Assembly (NCBI RefSeq): GCF_029263155.1
Contig: NZ_JAJCYB010000014.1
Coordinates: forward strand, 1 to 61,733
Source: Pseudonocardia sp.
GTDB lineage: Bacteria > Actinomycetota > Actinomycetes > Mycobacteriales > Pseudonocardiaceae
Length of the DNA stretch: 61,733 bases
Direction: 5' to 3'
Positions within the stretch are counted from its first letter, which is position 1, and each line of letters begins with the position of its first letter. The notes beneath the pieces were generated by a model. It searched no databases. It was not told the origin of the DNA and saw nothing but the letters and a program-made list of their open reading frames with translations. This document shows, piece by piece, positions 34,384 to 42,000 of the stretch. The position numbers were made by a program, and so were the translations under genes.

Positions 34384-34395
34384 GCTCAGATGAGC
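34384..34395. promoter_or_regulatory. SorC-type operator 2
   Basis: GCTCAGATGAGC repeats the core of operator 1 exactly, 90 bp away centre to centre. It sits 12 bases before the SorC start and just downstream of a -10-like TAAGAAT (34365-34371), a position suited to autorepression. The 90-bp spacing would suit looping by a tetramer, the usual form of SorC proteins. Confidence 0.75.
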
Positions 34396-34406
34396 AGGAG
34401 TTGTCG

Positions 34407-35357
34407 ATGACCAAGGGGCCCGCGCAGCTCGTCCTCACCGCGTCCGTCGCGCGTCGCTACTACCTCGACGGCCGCTCGAAGGTCGAGATCGCCGAGGAGT
34501 TCGCGCTGAGCCGGTTCAAGGTCGCCCGGCTGCTGGAGGACGCCCGCTCCAGCGGGATCGTGCGCATCGAGATCGGCTACCCCGGCACCGTCGACGTCGA
34601 GCTGTCCGGACGGCTCATGCGCACCCTGGGGCTCACGCACTGCGTCGTCACCGACACCCCGGACGAGCACCCCGCCGCGCTGCGCGAGCACCTGGGCACG
34701 GCCGCGGCGGCGCTGCTGAGCGAGGTCGTCACCGACGGCGACGTGCTCGGCCTGTCCTGGGCCCGCTCGGTGAGCGCGATGGCCACGGCGCTCACCGGGC
34801 TCGCGCCGGTGCCGGTCGTGCAGCTCACCGGCGCGCTCGCCCGCCCCGGCGTCGACGACAGCTCCATCGAGCTCGTCCGCGAGGTCGCCCGGGTCTCCGG
34901 TGGGCCCGCGTACTTCTTCTACGCCCCCATGGCCGTGCCCGACGCCGCCACCGCCCGCGTGTTGCGCCAGCAGCCGGAGGTCGCCCGGGCGTTCTCGCTG
35001 ATCAGCTCGGTGACGGTGGCCGTTGCCGGGGTGGGGGCGTGGGAACCGGAGCAGTCCACGCTCTACGACGCCACCGGCGAGGCCGAGCGCGCCGAGCTCG
35101 CCCGGATGGGCGTCTGCGCCGACGTCTCCGGCGTGCTCGTCGACGCGCACGGTGTGGCGGTGCCGGCCGCGCTGACCGAGCGCATGATCGGCATCACGCA
35201 CCGGCAGATGGAGGCCGTTCCCGAGGTGATCGGCATCGTGTACGGCCTCGCGAAGACCCATGCCGTGCTCGCGGCGGTGCGGGGCGGGCTGGTGAACAGC
35301 CTGGTCACGCACTCCACGCTGGCCAACGCGCTGATCGAGGCCGCCGATGGCCATTGA
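34407..35357 (+). CDS. SorC-family transcriptional regulator
   Basis: A 316-residue regulator; ATG 34407 follows AGGAG by six bases. The N-terminal helix-turn-helix is RYYLDGRSKVEIAEEFALSR with VARLLEDARSSGIVRIEI, then a sugar-binding domain with GLSWARSVSAMA and GIVYGLAKTHAVLAAVRGG as in SorC/DeoR-type sugar-phosphate sensors. Divergent from the polyol operon, with identical palindromes next to both promoters. It overlaps the kinase gene by 11 bases, implying one transcript. The inducer may be the product of that kinase. Confidence 0.92.
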   Translation: MTKGPAQLVLTASVARRYYLDGRSKVEIAEEFALSRFKVARLLEDARSSGIVRIEIGYPGTVDVELSGRLMRTLGLTHCVVTDTPDEHPAALREHLGTAAAALLSEVVTDGDVLGLSWARSVSAMATALTGLAPVPVVQLTGALARPGVDDSSIELVREVARVSGGPAYFFYAPMAVPDAATARVLRQQPEVARAFSLISSVTVAVAGVGAWEPEQSTLYDATGEAERAELARMGVCADVSGVLVDAHGVAVPAALTERMIGITHRQMEAVPEVIGIVYGLAKTHAVLAAVRGGLVNSLVTHSTLANALIEAADGH

Positions 35358-36129
35358 GGTCCCCCTGCTGGGCGGCACCGCCAACCGGGGCCGCGTGCAC
35401 CGCGTCGGCGACACCGTGCGCCGCCCGCTGCGCCGCACCACCCCCGCCGTGCACGCGCTGCTGCGCCACCTGGAGGACGTCGGCTTCGACGGCGCGCCCC
35501 GCGTGCTCGGCATCGACGACGACGGCCGCGAGATCCTCAGCTACGTCCCCGGTCAGGCGGTGACGGCTCCCGCCCCGGGCTGGGGCCTCACCGACGCCGC
35601 GCTGCGCAGCGTCGGACACCTGCTGCGGCGCTTCCACGACGCGGTGACCGGATTCGACCCCCGGCCGCACGCGTGGTCGGCGTCGGCACCGGAGCCCTTC
35701 GCGGACGGGGGGATCACCCACAACGACCCGAACCTCGACAACGTCGTGTTCCGCGACGGCCGGGCAGTGGCCCTGATCGACTTCGACCTCGCCGCGCCCG
35801 GCCACCCCGTGTGGGACGTCGCGGGCGCCGCCCGGCTCTGGGCCCCGCTGCGCGACCCGACCGACACCACCGACCGGCGCCGGAACCGCGAGCTGACCCG
35901 CCTGCGGGTCCTCGCGGACGCGTACGGCCTCGACGACGCCGGCCGGACCCTCCTGCCCGCCGCCGTGGTCGGCCACCACGAGTGGATGACCGAACTGGTG
36001 GGCGACGGCGCCCGCCGCGGGATCCCCGGTTTCGCCGAGTACTGGACGGCGCAGGCACGATCGCGAGCGGCCCGCACGAGCGCGTGGCTGCACGCCCACG
36101 CCGACGACATCGCCCACACCCTCATCTGA
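35347..36129 (+). CDS. APH-fold small-molecule kinase
   Basis: A 260-residue aminoglycoside-phosphotransferase-fold protein. The catalytic loop is ITHNDPNLDNVVF (about residues 124-136) and the metal-binding DFD lies in ALIDFDLAAPG. The N-terminal ATP lobe is present but short. This fold phosphorylates many alcohols (choline, homoserine, methylthioribose, aminoglycosides). Overlap with the SorC gene and proximity to the polyol importer suggest a sugar or polyol substrate, rather than drug resistance; this is inference. Confidence 0.8.
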   Translation: MAIEVPLLGGTANRGRVHRVGDTVRRPLRRTTPAVHALLRHLEDVGFDGAPRVLGIDDDGREILSYVPGQAVTAPAPGWGLTDAALRSVGHLLRRFHDAVTGFDPRPHAWSASAPEPFADGGITHNDPNLDNVVFRDGRAVALIDFDLAAPGHPVWDVAGAARLWAPLRDPTDTTDRRRNRELTRLRVLADAYGLDDAGRTLLPAAVVGHHEWMTELVGDGARRGIPGFAEYWTAQARSRAARTSAWLHAHADDIAHTLI

Positions 36130-36131
36130 CA

Positions 36132-36193
36132 GCACTTCGGAGCCACAGTGCTGTTCCCGAGGCCCTCGGTACGGCGTTGTGGCTCCGAAGTGC
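36132..36193. repeat. Long palindromic element with 16-bp perfect arms
   Basis: GCACTTCGGAGCCACA (36132-36147) and TGTGGCTCCGAAGTGC (36178-36193) are perfect inverse copies. The loop itself pairs further through CCGAGG / CCTCGG. It begins three bases after the kinase stop and ends 60 bases before the acyl-CoA dehydrogenase start. It may be a terminator or an extragenic palindromic repeat. Confidence 0.8.
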
Positions 36194-36253
36194 GGGGCGG
36201 GCGATCGGATCCCAGGTGCTGCTGCCCGGCGCGGGCCGTGCCACGATCGCCCG

Positions 36254-37444
36254 ATGGCCGAATACGCGCATCTCGGTGAGGCACTGGGCACCGACTTCTT
36301 CTCCGTCCGCGACCAGTTCACCGGCGAGCAGTGGGACCGGTTCATCGCCGTCCGCAAGTTCGTGGACGACGAGGTGCTGCCCGACATCGGCGACTACTGG
36401 GAGAAGGCCGAGCTGCCGTGGCACCTGTTCCGACGGCTGCCCGAGCTCAAGATCGTCGGCGAGGACATCCAGGGGTACGGCGCGGCGGGCATGAGCCCGA
36501 TGGCGTGCGGTCTGGTGCACATGGAGCTGCACCGCGGCGACGGGTCGCTGGGCACGTTCCTGGGCGTGCACGCGGGGCTGGCGATGCAGTCGATCGCGAT
36601 GTGCGGGTCGGAGGAGCAGAAGCAGCGCTGGCTGCCGGCGATGTCTGCGCTGGACAGGATCGGCGCGTTCGCGCTCACCGAGCCCGACCACGGCTCCGAC
36701 TCGATCGCGCTCGAGACCACCGCACGCAAGGACGGCGACCACTGGATCATCGACGGCCGCAAGCGTTGGATCGGCAACGGCACCATCGCCGACCTCGTCG
36801 TCGTGTGGGCGCGTGACACCGGCTCCGGCGACGTCACGGGATTCGTCGTCGAGACCCCGGCGGAGGGCTACGAGGCATCGGTGATCACCGGCAAGATGTC
36901 GCTGCGGTCGGTGTGGCAGGCCGACATCGAGCTGACGGGCGTGCGGGTCCCGGACGAGAACCGGCTGGAGAACGCCCGCACGTTCAAGGACTGCGCGAAG
37001 GTGCTGGCCAACACCCGCGGCATCTGCGCGTGGATGGCGCTGGGTCACGCGACCGCCGGCTACGACGCCGCGATGCGCTACGCGATGGCGCGCGAGCAGT
37101 TCGGCAAGCCGCTGGCGTCGTTCCAGATCGTGCAGCAGCGGCTCGTGCACATGCTCGCCGACCTGACGTCGATGCAGCTCTACTGCATGCAGCTCGGCCG
37201 CCTCGCCGACGCCGGGCGGCTGTCCCCGACCGTCGCCGGGCTGGCCAAGATGCACAACACCCGCACGGCCCGCAAGGTCCTCTCCGAGGCCCGGGACCTG
37301 CTGGGCGGCAACGGGATCCTGCTGGAGCACCACGTGGTGCGGCACTGGGCCGACATCGAGGCCATCCACACCTTCGAGGGCACCGAGACGATGCAGACCC
37401 TCATCGTGGGCCGCGACATCACCGGCATCGGCGCCTTCGCCTAG
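36254..37444 (+). CDS. Acyl-CoA dehydrogenase (glutaryl-CoA-dehydrogenase-like)
   Basis: A 396-residue flavoprotein from ATG 36254. FAD/substrate motifs are GAFALTEPDHGSDS near residues 136-149 and WIGNGTIADLVVVWAR; the catalytic glutamate lies in IHTFEGTETMQTL near the C-terminus, the position used by glutaryl- and short-chain enzymes. The N-terminal FFSVRDQFTGEQWDRFIAVRKF resembles GcdH-like proteins. It shares a CTAG stop with the convergent rhodanese gene (TAG on both strands). Confidence 0.9.
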   Translation: MAEYAHLGEALGTDFFSVRDQFTGEQWDRFIAVRKFVDDEVLPDIGDYWEKAELPWHLFRRLPELKIVGEDIQGYGAAGMSPMACGLVHMELHRGDGSLGTFLGVHAGLAMQSIAMCGSEEQKQRWLPAMSALDRIGAFALTEPDHGSDSIALETTARKDGDHWIIDGRKRWIGNGTIADLVVVWARDTGSGDVTGFVVETPAEGYEASVITGKMSLRSVWQADIELTGVRVPDENRLENARTFKDCAKVLANTRGICAWMALGHATAGYDAAMRYAMAREQFGKPLASFQIVQQRLVHMLADLTSMQLYCMQLGRLADAGRLSPTVAGLAKMHNTRTARKVLSEARDLLGGNGILLEHHVVRHWADIEAIHTFEGTETMQTLIVGRDITGIGAFA

Positions 37445-37809
37445 CGATCGCCGAACTCCTCCCACCACGCCCGGTAGCCGCCGTCGAGGTCGGTGGCATT
37501 GCGCAGCCCGAGCTCCTGCAGCGACGCCGCCGCCAGGCTGGAGCTGTAGCCCTCGGAGCAGACCAGGATCCAGGTGACGTCGTGGTCGACGGCCTGCGGG
37601 ACGCGGGCGGCGGAGGTCGGGTCGCAGCGCCACTCGACGTGGTTGCGCTCGATCACCAGCGCCCCCGGGAGCTCACCCTCCTGCGCGCGCTGCCAGCCGG
37701 GGCGGGTGTCGACGAGGATCGCCCCCTCGGCAACCATCGTGGCCGCCCGGCGCGGGTCCGGGCGGTCGAGGCGGGCCCGGGCGGCGGCCAGCATCTCGTC
37801 GACCGTCAT
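37441..37809 (-). CDS. Rhodanese-like sulfurtransferase domain protein
   Basis: A 122-residue single rhodanese domain. The active-site loop is VCSEGYSSSLAA, with cysteine near residue 83; ILVDTRPGWQRAQEGELPGA is the conserved N-terminal part. It transfers sulfane sulfur to cyanide or thiols. It overlaps the cysteine dioxygenase gene by four bases (ATGA), a pairing that fits cysteine sulfur oxidation. Confidence 0.9.
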   Translation of the reverse strand: MTVDEMLAAARARLDRPDPRRAATMVAEGAILVDTRPGWQRAQEGELPGALVIERNHVEWRCDPTSAARVPQAVDHDVTWILVCSEGYSSSLAAASLQELGLRNATDLDGGYRAWWEEFGDR

Positions 37810-38372
37810 CCGATCCCCTCCGAGGTGCCAGCCTCGACGAGGACGCTACGGGTGCGGTGCAACCGGAGCCGCGCGCCGTCCGGGTCGGGGGCGTAGTACG
37901 ACATCGCGGTGAGCGGCGGCGAGTAGGCGTGCACGCTCACCGCGGGCGTCGGCGACGGGTTGGCGACGTCGTGCACGTGGCCCAGCCCGAAGCCGACGCT
38001 GCGCCCGGTCCGCAGCCGCCGCGACGCCGGCCCGCTCGCCGTCCACCGGGTCTCGGCCAGCGTGCCGGAGACGACCGTGAGCGCCCCCAGCGAGCCCGCG
38101 TGGTCGTGCATCTCGGCGTGCTGCTCGGTGGCCCAGCTGATCAGCCACACGTCGACGTAGTCGTCGCCCTGGATCCGCTGGTACCAGCGCCGTTCCGGGT
38201 CGATCACCACCGGGTGGGCGCCGGCCCGGACGTCCATGGCGACGCGTCGGGTGAGGGCGACGAGGTCGGTGAGCCCGAGCGAGATCGGGACGGCGCGAGG
38301 AGCGTGCTGCAGCACGGGGTACTCCAGTGGTCGTGCGGGAGCGGACGGGGCGGCCGGCTCGTGCACCGACAC
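37806..38372 (-). CDS. Cysteine dioxygenase family protein
   Basis: A cupin of about 188 residues. MHDHAGSLGALTVVSGTLAET contains the first two iron-binding histidines, and HVHDVANPSPTPAVSVHAYSPPL the third with the conserved SVHAYSPPL strand. The enzyme oxidises cysteine to cysteine sulfinate with O2. The start is uncertain: GTG 38372 (VSVHEPAAP) gives normal length, while longer starts add a low-complexity leader. Co-transcribed with the rhodanese gene. Confidence 0.85.
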   Translation of the reverse strand: MSVHEPAAPSAPARPLEYPVLQHAPRAVPISLGLTDLVALTRRVAMDVRAGAHPVVIDPERRWYQRIQGDDYVDVWLISWATEQHAEMHDHAGSLGALTVVSGTLAETRWTASGPASRRLRTGRSVGFGLGHVHDVANPSPTPAVSVHAYSPPLTAMSYYAPDPDGARLRLHRTRSVLVEAGTSEGIG

Positions 38373-38500
38373 CGGTCGACGTGGTCGGCCCGGCGGCTGC
38401 CCGGATCTCGCCGGGGACCGGGGCGAGGGGCCTGACCACACCCGAGCACGTCCGCACCCGTTGCCCCCACACCCTCCCACGAACCGGGAGGATGTCCGGC

Positions 38501-39211
38501 ATGGCGACGATGCTCGACGACGGCAGCTGGGAGGTCCAGGGCCGGCGTCTCGGGTTCCCGGTCCGGATCAGCGCGGCGTCGGCGGCGTGCGCCGCCTACC
38601 TCGTGCGCACCGCGCTCGCGCGCCCGCTGGTGGCCGGCACCGGGCTGGAGCTCGTGTCGGTCGCCGGACGCACGCCGCTGTTGCTGGTGCTGGTCGACTA
38701 CCGGGTCAACGAGCTGGGCGACTACGACGAGGCCGGCGTCGCGTTCCTCGTGCGGCACCGCGGCGTCACCGGGCCCTACGTGCACCAGCTCCCGGTGACG
38801 CAGAGCTTCACGATGGAGGCCGGGCGCGCGCTGTGGGGGCTGCCCAAGTGGCCGGCGCGCGTCGACCTCACCATCGACGGTGGCCACGCCTCCTGCCGAC
38901 TCGCCGACGACACCGGACGGCACGTGCTCACGGCCACGATGCGAGCGCTGCCACCGCGGTTGCCGTTCACCGTGCCCGGCGCGATCACCGCGCTCGCCCC
39001 GCACGGCGGCGGCGTGCTCGCCTCGCCGGTGCGGGCCCGGGTCGGCGGGCTGCGGTTGCGGGTCGGCGGCGGCGCGCACGTGGAGCTGGGGCGGGGGCAC
39101 CCGATGGCCGACGAGCTGCGGGCGCTGCGCCTGCCCCGCCGCCCGCTCGCCACCGTCACCGCGGACCGGGTGTCCTTCGACATGGGCGCGGCGATCGAGG
39201 TTCCCCGATAG
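38501..39211 (+). CDS. Acetoacetate decarboxylase family protein
   Basis: A 236-residue protein; ATG 38501 has GGGAGG nine bases upstream. YRVNELGDYDEAGVAFLVRH and TMEAGRALWGLPKWPARVDL match the acetoacetate-decarboxylase (ADC) superfamily, the latter placing a lysine at the usual Schiff-base segment. Many actinobacterial members are not true decarboxylases, so the reaction is uncertain. Divergent from the cysteine dioxygenase gene. Confidence 0.75.
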   Translation: MATMLDDGSWEVQGRRLGFPVRISAASAACAAYLVRTALARPLVAGTGLELVSVAGRTPLLLVLVDYRVNELGDYDEAGVAFLVRHRGVTGPYVHQLPVTQSFTMEAGRALWGLPKWPARVDLTIDGGHASCRLADDTGRHVLTATMRALPPRLPFTVPGAITALAPHGGGVLASPVRARVGGLRLRVGGGAHVELGRGHPMADELRALRLPRRPLATVTADRVSFDMGAAIEVPR

Positions 39212-39213
39212 GC

Positions 39214-40056
39214 CTATCGGTGCGTGGCCAGCCACTCGCGCAGGTCGGCGAGCGGGGCGCCGCGCTCGGGCTCGTTGTAGATCTCGTGCCACAGCCCCTC
39301 GTACCAGTGCACGGTCTGGTCCGGGGAGCCGCTGGTGGCCTCCAGCCGTCGGGTGCCTGCCGGATCGGTGAGGACGTCGAGGGTGCCGTGCTGCAACAGC
39401 AGCGGCAGCCGCAACTCGCGCGCCCGCTCGGGCAGCACGTCGAACTGGGCGAACAGCGCCGACGACAGGCCCAGCGTCGGGTTGCCCCGGTGCACGAGCG
39501 GATCGGCCTGGTACGCCGCGACCACGGCCGGATCCTTGCTGATCTTCGTGGCGTCGATGCCCGCCGGGCGCAGCGTGGGCGCGAGGCGGGCGAGCCCGCG
39601 CAGCACCGGCACGGCCGCCTTCGGCACGGCGTTGCTGGCCAGCGCGGGTGCCGAGAGGACCAGCCCGCGCAGGTCCGCGCCGTGGTCGAGGGCGTAGGCC
39701 AGCGCGATCTGCCCGCCCATGCTGTGGCCGAGCAGGAACACGGGCAGTCCCGGATGCCGGGCCACGACGAGCCGCCGGAAGGCGTCGAAGTCGTCGAGCC
39801 AGTCGGCGTAGTGGTCGAGATGGGCACGGCGACCGCCGGAGCGGCCGTGACCCCGGTGGTCCAGCCCGTAGACCGCCCACCCGTCGGGCGCCAGCGCGTC
39901 GACGACGTGGCCGTAGCGTCCGGAGTGCTCGCCGAGGCCGTGGCACAGGAGCAGCACCCCGGCCGGGTCGCCCGCCGGGAGCCAGCCCTGCCAGAACAGC
40001 TCGACGCCCCGGGCGCCGGTCAGTCGCCCGTCGATCCGCACATCCGAGTCCGCCAC
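39214..40056 (-). CDS. Alpha/beta hydrolase, monoacylglycerol-lipase type
   Basis: About 280 residues. LLCHGLGEHSGRYGHV gives the oxyanion region, DHRGHGRSGG the family loop, and LLGHSMGGQIAL the nucleophile elbow; LHGT-like QHGTLDVLTDP supplies the acid Asp and LWHEIYNEPER the His. This is the pattern of monoacylglycerol lipases. GTG 40056 avoids overlap with the upstream gene; GTG 40083 would add nine residues. Convergent, three bases apart, with the ADC-family gene. Confidence 0.88.
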   Translation of the reverse strand: MADSDVRIDGRLTGARGVELFWQGWLPAGDPAGVLLLCHGLGEHSGRYGHVVDALAPDGWAVYGLDHRGHGRSGGRRAHLDHYADWLDDFDAFRRLVVARHPGLPVFLLGHSMGGQIALAYALDHGADLRGLVLSAPALASNAVPKAAVPVLRGLARLAPTLRPAGIDATKISKDPAVVAAYQADPLVHRGNPTLGLSSALFAQFDVLPERARELRLPLLLQHGTLDVLTDPAGTRRLEATSGSPDQTVHWYEGLWHEIYNEPERGAPLADLREWLATHR

Positions 40057-40066
40057 GCCGGTCAAT

Positions 40067-41860
40067 CTATCCGGCGCCGACACCGGCCGGGGCGAGGTCC
40101 ACGTCGTGCACCAGCTCGGCCTCCTCGGGAACCACCACCAGCGTCACGTGCGGCTCGCAGCCCGCCGCCGCCACGGACAGTGCGTACTCCCCTGCCGCCA
40201 TGTCGGCGACGGTGTACCCGCCGTCCGCGCCGGACTCGGTGGAGTCGACCACCTCCCCGTCCTGGACGAGGGTGACCCGAGCTCCGGCGATGGGGCCGTC
40301 CTCGCCGGTGACCGTGCCGACCAGCGACGCCGAGCGCACCAGCAGCACGTCGGCGTCGACCGGGACCTCCGCGACGGTGAGCGCGACGGCACCCGGCAGG
40401 TGGTCGGGGGCGGTGGCCACGAGGACGTAGCTGCCCGGGTGGGGGGCGCGCAGCTCCCCGCTCCCGCCGACACCGGAACGGCCGGTGGACGTCTCGTACC
40501 CCCGGTCGTCGAGCAGGGCCACGGCGACGTCCGGGATCGCGGCACCGTCGCGGCGCACGGTCCGGAACCGGACGGGCTGTGCAGCCCCAGCCCCAGCCCC
40601 CGGCCCCGGCCCCGGCCCGGGCCTGCGGCACCCCTCGAGTGCGACCACCGGCGCCCGGTCGGGGCGCGACCCGAGATCCGCCGAGCCGAATGTGCGCAGC
40701 AGCGCCAGGTCCGCGGCGGCCTGCTCCGCAGCGAGCCGGGCCGGGTCGCGACGCGGCCGGGCGGGGTCGGACCATGACTCCGCTTCACCCGGCTCGGCGG
40801 CGAGCGGCTGCGCGGAGGCCTGCTCGGCACCGGCCGGCTCGGCGTCATCGGGCTCGGCGTCATCGGGCTCAGTACCGACCGGCTCGGCCACAACGGGCTC
40901 GGCCACAACGGGCTCGGCGACCGGCCCGGCGCCGTGGACCGCCCGGACCGGCGCGGGGGGCGTGTCGAACATGATGTCGGGATCGGCCACCGGGAACGGC
41001 AGGACCGCGACGACCGCTCCCGGGGACCCGAAGTCGGTCTCGGTCCCGGCCACCCCTCGGCCGGGCGTGCTCCAGTGCGGCCGGTCCTCGACGGCCGGAT
41101 CCGGGTCCGGCCGCGACGGCGGGGAGGCCGGCGGGTCGGCGACGCGGCCGCGGGGTGGGTCACCGTCGGCGAAGGGCGGATCCAGGGCGGGGTCGCGAGG
41201 GCCGGCGGTGATCGGCCCGCGCAGCAGCGCGAGTGCAGGGATGCGACCCGACTCGGCGGCCTGCTCGGGGTCCGCCACGGGCTCCCGCTCCTCGGCCGCG
41301 GTCGACATGTGCGTGGCGCGACGCCACGGCGCCTCCCCGCCCAGCGGGCCCGGCGCCGGGTTCTCGGGTGCATCCGCGGCCGCCGGTTCGGCCACGTCCG
41401 GGTCGGGCGGTGCCACCTCGTCCGGCGCACCGCCCGCGGCCCCCTCGTCCGCCACGGCGGCGGACTCGGCGGGCTCCGCCACGGTCGGTCCCTCCCCGGC
41501 AGGCGCGACGTCGGTGGGCTCGATCTCGGCAGGCTCCGGATCGGCGGGCTCCGGATCGGCGGGCTCGATCTCGGCAGGCTCGAGATCGGCGGGCTCCAGA
41601 TCGGCGGGCTCCAGGTCGGCGGGCTCGATCCGGGAGATCTCGTCGATCTCGTCGATCTCGGCGCCGGGCGTCGGGGCCGAGGCGAAAGCGGGCGGGCCGG
41701 CCGCGAACGCGCCCTCCGCCGCCCGCTTGCTGACCAGGTCGGCGACGGTGCGCGGGCCGGCCGGCACGGCGGACCGGCGGCGCTGCCACCACAGCCCCGC
41801 GGCCAGCGCCAGCAGCAGCAGGACGCCGACGACGATCAGCACCATCGGAAGCACGGTCAT
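40067..41860 (-). CDS. Membrane-anchored repeat protein with two prealbumin-like domains
   Basis: A 597-residue protein. Residues 4-25 are a single membrane anchor followed by WWQRRR. The next 370 residues are acidic, low-complexity Pro/Glu/Ala with tandem EPADLEPADLEPAEI-type and AEPVVAEPV repeats. The C-terminus holds two carboxypeptidase-regulatory-like (prealbumin/SpaA-type) beta domains, TVRRDGAAIPDVAVALLDD and SLVGTVTGEDGPIAGARVTL. No sorting signal is present. The orientation of the tail and its function are unknown; it is divergent from malQ. Confidence 0.7.
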   Translation of the reverse strand: MTVLPMVLIVVGVLLLLALAAGLWWQRRRSAVPAGPRTVADLVSKRAAEGAFAAGPPAFASAPTPGAEIDEIDEISRIEPADLEPADLEPADLEPAEIEPADPEPADPEPAEIEPTDVAPAGEGPTVAEPAESAAVADEGAAGGAPDEVAPPDPDVAEPAAADAPENPAPGPLGGEAPWRRATHMSTAAEEREPVADPEQAAESGRIPALALLRGPITAGPRDPALDPPFADGDPPRGRVADPPASPPSRPDPDPAVEDRPHWSTPGRGVAGTETDFGSPGAVVAVLPFPVADPDIMFDTPPAPVRAVHGAGPVAEPVVAEPVVAEPVGTEPDDAEPDDAEPAGAEQASAQPLAAEPGEAESWSDPARPRRDPARLAAEQAAADLALLRTFGSADLGSRPDRAPVVALEGCRRPGPGPGPGAGAGAAQPVRFRTVRRDGAAIPDVAVALLDDRGYETSTGRSGVGGSGELRAPHPGSYVLVATAPDHLPGAVALTVAEVPVDADVLLVRSASLVGTVTGEDGPIAGARVTLVQDGEVVDSTESGADGGYTVADMAAGEYALSVAAAGCEPHVTLVVVPEEAELVHDVDLAPAGVGAG

Positions 41861-42000
41861 CGGTGTCCCCGCCGAGAAGAGAATCCACGCCCGCGCGGCA
41901 TGTCGCGGAGCACCGGACCGGAGCGGCCCGTGCCACTGAACCTAGCATTCTCTCGATCACACACCGTGATATGGCGCGGGGTGTCGGGAACGGGGGAAGC

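Noticed and set aside
35347..36129. Aminoglycoside resistance gene
   Set aside because: The APH fold is shared by many metabolic kinases; overlap with SorC and the polyol locus argues for metabolism.
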